From contig CAYJMG010000011.1 in NCBI GenBank assembly GCA_964371355.1, positions 48,367 to 112,366 on the forward strand: 64,000 nucleotides of DNA, read 5' to 3'. A program made the position numbers and the translations under genes. The number at the start of each line of letters is the position of its first letter. Position 1 is the stretch's first letter. Origin of the DNA: JACRBR01 sp964371355. GTDB taxonomy: Bacteria; Chloroflexota; Dehalococcoidia; DSTF01; JACRBR01. Positions 59,350 through 64,000 of this stretch are shown here, one piece after another. The notes under the pieces are model-generated. The model was not told the origin of the DNA, did no database searches, and was given only the letters and a program-made list of their open reading frames with translations.

Positions 59350-59401
59350 GATGTGGTGGACAGTTCACGGTGGACAGTTGACAGCGGGCTTCGGGGGCGC
59401 G

Positions 59402-59887
59402 TCATCGGAGGCCGACCTTCGCAAGCGGGGGTTCCATGCCTTCGATGAGGGTGACGATATGCGTGGCGGCTTCTGCGGCGAGCTCTTCGGTGATGGTGGG
59501 GGCGGAGAAGGCACGGTGGAGACGGGTCCAGCTGGGGGTCCACTCCTCGAGTTCGTAATCGGGGCCCACGGCGGCGGCGACTTCGTCGGCGTGGTCGGCG
59601 AGGAGGTTGGCGGCGCCGTAGCTGCGGTCGCGGCCGGCTTCGAAGTGGAGGCCGATCTCGAGGCGCTGGGTCTTACGCTGGACCCAACACTCGTAGTGCA
59701 TCCAGTGGTCGCCGCGCCAGTACTGCACGTAGCCGAAGCGCTGGCGTGTCTCCCAGGAGCGGTAGGCGCGCGATCCCAGGCGCTCGCGCACGCCATCGTC
59801 GACGAGGGCGAGGAAGTCGCGGATGCGGAGGGAGGGCTGGCGGGCGGCGCGAACCGGCGCCTCGCCGAGCTTGCGTTTCACCGGCAT
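59402..59887 (-). CDS. Hypothetical protein
   Basis: A 161-residue soluble protein. The central segment (about 45-110: YRSWETRQRFGYVQYWRGDHWMHYECWVQRKTQRLEIGLHFEAGRD) is rich in Trp/Tyr/His with an 'EIGLHFE' strand as in nuclease-type domains of unknown families; the C-terminus is helical (EELAAEAATHIVTLIEGMEPPL). No family is assigned with confidence. ATG at 59887; upstream frame extension is Arg/Pro-rich and rejected. Confidence 0.55.
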   Translation of the reverse strand: MPVKRKLGEAPVRAARQPSLRIRDFLALVDDGVRERLGSRAYRSWETRQRFGYVQYWRGDHWMHYECWVQRKTQRLEIGLHFEAGRDRSYGAANLLADHADEVAAAVGPDYELEEWTPSWTRLHRAFSAPTITEELAAEAATHIVTLIEGMEPPLAKVGLR

Positions 59888-60072
59888 GGGTTGAGTGTAG
59901 GGAAGGCGGCGTCGGGGCGCGAGAACACCGGGCAGCGAGAGGGGCGGCACTTGCAACGCCGCCATCTGTCGCCGAGGGACCTGCGAGGGCGGGCCTGTTC
60001 CCCTGCTGCTGCGCGACTCTCGGCGGGCAACCCTTCGGCGCGCCGAATAGGCCTGTGTGTTAGTACGAACCG

Positions 60073-60098
60073 ACGGACAGGTCTTTCGACCTGTCCGT
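60073..60098. repeat. Dispersed GACAGGTC palindrome, copy 2
   Basis: ACGGACAGGTC / GACCTGTCCGT, 11-bp stem and TTTC loop, 26 bases past the rplA stop. Copy of the unit at 24027 and 61010; it may also serve as transcription terminator for rplA. Confidence 0.75.
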
Positions 60099-60123
60099 AC
60101 GATACCCGGTCCGTGCGCGGGCA

Positions 60124-60837
60124 TTACCCAGCTCTCATCGCCAATGTGGGCGTGGGGTCGAGGCGGATGCCAGGGCCCATGGTGGTGGTGAGGGTGATGC
60201 TCTTGATGAAGATGCCCTTGCCGCCGGAGGGCTTGGCCTTGACGATCTCCGAGACGATGACGCCCATGTTCTCTTCGAGCGCCGTCTCGTCGAAGGAGAC
60301 CTTGCCGATGGGGACGTGGATGATGGCGGTGCGGTCGAGGCGGAACTCGACGCGGCCCTGGCGGGCCTCGTTCACGGCCTTGGCCATGTCGTCGCCCTCG
60401 ACGACAGTGCCGGAGCGCGGGTTGGGCATGAGGCCCTTGGGGCCGAGGACGCGGCCGAGACGGCCGACCTTGCCCATGAGGCTGCGCTCGGCGATGGCGA
60501 TGTCGAACTCGGTGTAGCCGCCCTCGACCTTCTTGATGAGTTCGTCGCCGCCGACCTCATCGGCGCCCGCTTCCTGGGCGTTGCGGGCGGCCTCACCTTC
60601 GGCGAAGACGAGGACGCGGACGGTCTTGCCGAGACCGTGGGGCAGGAGGGCGGTGCCGCGGATCTGCTGGTCGGCATGCCGGGGGTCGAGGCCGGTGCGC
60701 AGGTGGAGCTCGACGGTCTCGTCGAACTTCACGAAAGAGGTTTCCTTGGCGAGCCTGATCGCCTCATCGGGGGTGTAGAGCTTGTCGGGGTCCACGAGCT
60801 TCGACTTCTCGATGTACTTCTTGCCGTGCTTTGGCAT
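60124..60837 (-). CDS. rplA: Ribosomal protein L1
   Basis: A 237-residue large-subunit protein of the L1 stalk. Landmarks: MPKHGKKYIEKSKLVDPDKLYTPDEAIRLAK, 'VELHLRTGLDPRHADQQIRGTALLPHGLGKTVRVLVFAEGEAARNAQEAGADEVGGDELIKKV', and 'LGPKGLMPNPRSGTV'. Length is normal. The gene is last in the minus-strand tuf-...-rplK cluster; rplJ and rplL do not follow it. Confidence 0.97.
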   Translation of the reverse strand: MPKHGKKYIEKSKLVDPDKLYTPDEAIRLAKETSFVKFDETVELHLRTGLDPRHADQQIRGTALLPHGLGKTVRVLVFAEGEAARNAQEAGADEVGGDELIKKVEGGYTEFDIAIAERSLMGKVGRLGRVLGPKGLMPNPRSGTVVEGDDMAKAVNEARQGRVEFRLDRTAIIHVPIGKVSFDETALEENMGVIVSEIVKAKPSGGKGIFIKSITLTTTMGPGIRLDPTPTLAMRAG

Positions 60838-61009
60838 CTCGTCCGTTCTCCTGTCGCCTGTGGCGACTGTCCCATCCGGCGACGTTACCCCTGGTCTGCG
60901 GGGCCGAGCCGGCCTACTTGCGGTTGCGTTCGGCCTTCGTCGTCCGGCTATGCCGCGAGTTGCGGCGCTTACCTGTTGACCTGCATCCATCCCGGATCGG
61001 TGGCGCTGG

Positions 61010-61031
61010 GGACAGGTCCAAAGACCTGTCC
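61010..61031. repeat. Dispersed GACAGGTC palindrome, copy 3
   Basis: GGACAGGTC / GACCTGTCC around CAAA, followed by GTACGAG, in the rplK-rplA spacer (60838-61093), which otherwise holds no gene. Same unit as 24027 and 60073. Confidence 0.75.
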
Positions 61032-61093
61032 GTACGAGAATGTTGTCGCGTCCGTAGGGGTATGTCGTCGCGCCCGCGGCGAAACCGCTCTTC

Positions 61094-61516
61094 TTAACTC
61101 ACCTCAATGCCCATGCTGCGGGCCGTGCCCTCGACCATGCGCATTGCGGCATCAACGTCATTCGCGTTGAGGTCCTTCATCTTCATCTCGGCGATCTTCT
61201 TGATCTGATCGCGGCTCAGGGTGCCGACCTTCTCGCGCTTCTGGGCACGGCTGCCCTTCTCGAGGCCCGCGGCCTTCTTCAGGAGATCGCTGGCGGGCGG
61301 GGTCTTAAGGACGAAGGTGAACGAGCGATCCTCGAAGACTGTGATCTCGGCGGGGACGATCATACCGGCCTGGCTGGAGGTTTTCTCGTTGTACTCCTTG
61401 CAGAAGCCCATGATGTTGATGCCGTGCTGACCCAGCGCCGGGCCGACGGGCGGAGCAGGGTTGGCTTTACCGGCTTCGATCTGGAGGGTGAGGACAGCGC
61501 GGATCTTCTTTGCCAT
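61094..61516 (-). CDS. rplK: Ribosomal protein L11
   Basis: A 140-residue protein of the GTPase-associated centre. Landmarks: 'TLQIEAGKANPAPPVGPALGQHGINIMGFCKEYNEKT', 'FTFVLKTPPASDLLKKAAGLEKGS' and the C-terminal 'KDLNANDVDAAMRMVEGTARSMGIEV'. Normal length. Confidence 0.98.
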   Translation of the reverse strand: MAKKIRAVLTLQIEAGKANPAPPVGPALGQHGINIMGFCKEYNEKTSSQAGMIVPAEITVFEDRSFTFVLKTPPASDLLKKAAGLEKGSRAQKREKVGTLSRDQIKKIAEMKMKDLNANDVDAAMRMVEGTARSMGIEVS

Positions 61517-61713
61517 GTTGGTTCTCCTGACGCTCCCTCTCCGGTTGGCGGCCGGTGAGGTCTAACGCGCTGGCCGCGGCTGCGGCCGTGTCTTCGTTTC
61601 CGCGCGGGTGATGCCCGCTCTCTCGCACACGGGCTCAAAGCCCGCGCTGCGAAGTGATTACTGACCCGCGCGGGCTGAAGGCCGGCGCTACGGGTACTAC
61701 GGTCGTTGTGTCG

Positions 61714-62346
61714 CTACAACCTTTCCACCTGGAGGAAGTCCAGTTCGACGGGGGTTTCGCGGCCGAAGAAGGAGACGAGGACTTTGACCTTGCCCTTCTC
61801 CAGGTTGATGTCGTCGACCGTGCCATGGAAGTCCATGAAGGGGCCATCGACGATACGGACCTTCTGGCCGACCTCGAAACCGACCTTGACCTTCGGGGCT
61901 TCGACGCGCATCTGGCGGAGGATCCGCTTGACCTCCGGGGGCTCGAGCGGGACCGGGCGCGTGCCCGAGCCGACGAAGCCGGTGACGCCGGGGGTGTTGC
62001 GGACGACGAACCAGGCGCGGCTGGACTCGACGTCGTCCTCCTTGAGTTCGATCATCTGGGTGAGGACGTATCCGGGAAAGATCTTGCGGGCGACCGTGCG
62101 GCGCTGGCCATCGCGGATCTCGATCTCGTCCTCAGTGGGGACGACGACCTGGAAGATGAGATCCTTGGCGTCCATTGTCTGGATGCGGTGCTCGAGGTTG
62201 GTCTTCACCTTGTTCTCGTAGCCCGAGTAGGTGTGGATGACGTACCAGGCGCGGCCTTCCTGTATGGCCTCGTCTTCGGGCGATTCGCCGCCGCCATCGG
62301 GCGCCAGCTGATCGATTTCCGCGGTGGCTTTGCCTTTGCGGGCCAT
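61714..62346 (-). CDS. nusG: Transcription termination/antitermination factor NusG
   Basis: A 210-residue factor coupling transcription to translation. NGN domain: 'WYVIHTYSGYENKVKTNLEHRI' (about 33-54), 'FPGYVLTQMIELKEDDVESSRAWFVVRNTPGVTGFVG'. KOW domain: 'FEVGQKVRIVDGPFMDFHGTVDDINLEKGKVKVLVSFFGRETPVELDFLQVERL'. The N-terminal ~30 residues are an acidic extension. Seven bases after secE. Confidence 0.97.
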   Translation of the reverse strand: MARKGKATAEIDQLAPDGGGESPEDEAIQEGRAWYVIHTYSGYENKVKTNLEHRIQTMDAKDLIFQVVVPTEDEIEIRDGQRRTVARKIFPGYVLTQMIELKEDDVESSRAWFVVRNTPGVTGFVGSGTRPVPLEPPEVKRILRQMRVEAPKVKVGFEVGQKVRIVDGPFMDFHGTVDDINLEKGKVKVLVSFFGRETPVELDFLQVERL

Positions 62347-62353
62347 AAAACAG

Positions 62354-62689
62354 CTACCTCAGGAGTGTGTTTTCGACGAGCCAGCTGAAGCCCAGGTCGA
62401 CGCCACCCAGCATGAGGCCGATGGCGACGGCGACGGCGACAACCGCGACGGTGAGGCGCGTGACCTCCTCGCGGGCAGGCCAAGTGACCTTCTTGAGCTC
62501 GTTGACGATGTCTTGCATGGAGCGCCCGAGGAACGGGATGCGCTCGAGCGGCGTGCGGCGCTTCTTGGCCTCGGCGACGGCCTCTGCGGAGACCTGCTGC
62601 TTCTGGGGACGGGGGCCGGATGGCTTGAAGGACGGGGCCTTCGCCGGCGGCTTGGTGACCATCTGTTGGCGGCGCATCGCGCGGCTCAT
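62354..62689 (-). CDS. secE: Protein translocase subunit SecE
   Basis: A 111-residue subunit. One transmembrane helix at about 82-104 (AVVAVAVAIGLMLGGVDLGFSW), preceded by the conserved amphipathic segment SMQDIVNELKKVTWPAREEVTRL. The N-terminal ~45 residues are a Lys/Pro/Ala-rich extension. Stabilises SecY. Confidence 0.95.
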   Translation of the reverse strand: MSRAMRRQQMVTKPPAKAPSFKPSGPRPQKQQVSAEAVAEAKKRRTPLERIPFLGRSMQDIVNELKKVTWPAREEVTRLTVAVVAVAVAIGLMLGGVDLGFSWLVENTLLR

Positions 62690-62731
62690 GTTGTCCCCTT
62701 CAGGCGGACCTTGACCGCCCAGAATTGGTTT

Positions 62732-62775
62732 GGGCGCAGCCGTCGCCTGACGGCGACCCTGCGAGCGCCCCTACA
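62732..62775. repeat. GGGCGCAG...GCGCCCCTACA repeat
   Basis: Outer arms GGGCGCAG and CTGCGAGCGCCC enclose a smaller palindrome (GTCGCC/GGCGAC) and end in CTACA, in the gap between rpmG and secE. Same family as the copies in lhr (35175) and at 26848. Confidence 0.6.
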
Positions 62776-62778
62776 TCT

Positions 62779-62943
62779 CTAACGCACCTCACGGTGGGGC
62801 TTGTGCAGCCGGCACCGCGGGCAGAACTTGCTCAACTCGAGGCGTTCGGGGTCGTTCCGGCGGTTCTTGCTGGTTGTGTAGGTACGCTCCTTGCACTCGG
62901 TGCAAGCGAGCGTGATGATCTGCCGGTCTTCCTTCTTCGCCAT
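62779..62943 (-). CDS. rpmG: Ribosomal protein L33
   Basis: A 54-residue small ribosomal protein. Reads MAKKEDRQIITLACTECKE, then 'TTSKNRRNDPERLELSKFCPRCRLHKPHREVR'. The two zinc-ribbon knuckles (CTEC and CPRC) make it the zinc-binding C+ form. Between tuf and secE, the usual place in this phylum. Confidence 0.97.
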   Translation of the reverse strand: MAKKEDRQIITLACTECKERTYTTSKNRRNDPERLELSKFCPRCRLHKPHREVR

Positions 62944-62980
62944 CGGGCGTCCCTCGACTCCTGCCTTGCTTACCGGCGAG

Positions 62981-63023
62981 CGGGGGGCGGTCCGGCCATG
63001 CGGCCTTCGACCTGCCCCCTACA
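62981..63023. repeat. GGGGGC...GCCCCCTACA repeat
   Basis: GGGGGGC at its left and GCCCCCTACA at its right enclose a GGTCC/GGCC-rich middle (GGCCATGCGGCC), in the rpmG-tuf gap; member of the same family. Confidence 0.45.
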
Positions 63024-63032
63024 AGCTACCAG

Positions 63033-64000
<968 letters not shown>

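Overview
The window is GC-rich bacterial DNA, densely packed with genes and lacking any rRNA or CRISPR array. Gene content and order (tuf-rpmG-secE-nusG-rplK-rplA, groESL under a CIRCE operator, an ECF sigma factor paired with a DUF5667 protein, a DUF2851 protein, an O-antigen-ligase/TPR fusion, many GTG/TTG starts) suggest a Chloroflexota chromosome, possibly Dehalococcoidia-like. This is inference from gene families; no marker phylogeny could be run.

Region 1 (1-6296) is the end of an integrated mobile element. A tyrosine integrase lies next to the 3' end of tRNA-Lys(UUU). With it are an HTH regulator, a HicB-like protein, a replication-relaxation protein, a VirD4/HerA-type ATPase and a hypothetical protein. 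The other end lies beyond the left edge. Between the replication-relaxation gene and the HicB-like gene there is about 400 bp with no convincing gene but a dense set of nested perfect inverted repeats. I read it as a candidate large structured RNA or replication/transfer origin of the element, and it is the most interesting item in the window.

Region 2 (6434-23742) holds core and housekeeping functions: sigma/DUF5667 module, polysaccharide ligase, a DUF192 lipoprotein, an alkylsulfatase-like metallo-hydrolase, groEL/groES, an XRE-DUF2851 operon, tsaD, dapA, asd, a degenerate GGDEF-like protein, a second metallo-hydrolase, a dienelactone-hydrolase-like enzyme and small unknown proteins.

Region 3 (24105-31854 and 36738-50784) is devoted to surface polysaccharide: an RmlC-like cupin, RmlD, an SDR epimerase, a UDP-sugar dehydrogenase, GT2 and GT4 glycosyltransferases (several coupled by ATGA/GTGA overlaps), a Wzz-like chain-length protein, a Wzx-like flippase, a radical SAM protein and a 1648-residue secreted mosaic protein. 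Inside it sits lhr (31982-36733), a helicase gene that carries several dispersed palindromic repeats in frame. A decayed hicBA toxin-antitoxin pair lies at 47769-48150.

Region 4 (50831-58359) is a riboflavin cluster (ribD-ribE-ribBA-ribH) followed by a tight run of two unknown membrane genes, ppa, rdgB, moaA and moaC. Region 5 (58492-64000, minus strand) has a PHP phosphatase, an unknown gene and the translation/secretion cluster rplA-rplK-nusG-secE-rpmG-tuf, with tuf cut by the right edge.

Across the chromosome, intergenic gaps carry several families of short dispersed repeats: GACAGGTC hairpins, CCCCCTCTCC...GGAGAGGGGG hairpins, GGGC...GCCCCTACA hairpins and degenerate 'gtggacagt/gttgggcgt' micro-repeats. 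The same families occur inside the lhr coding sequence.
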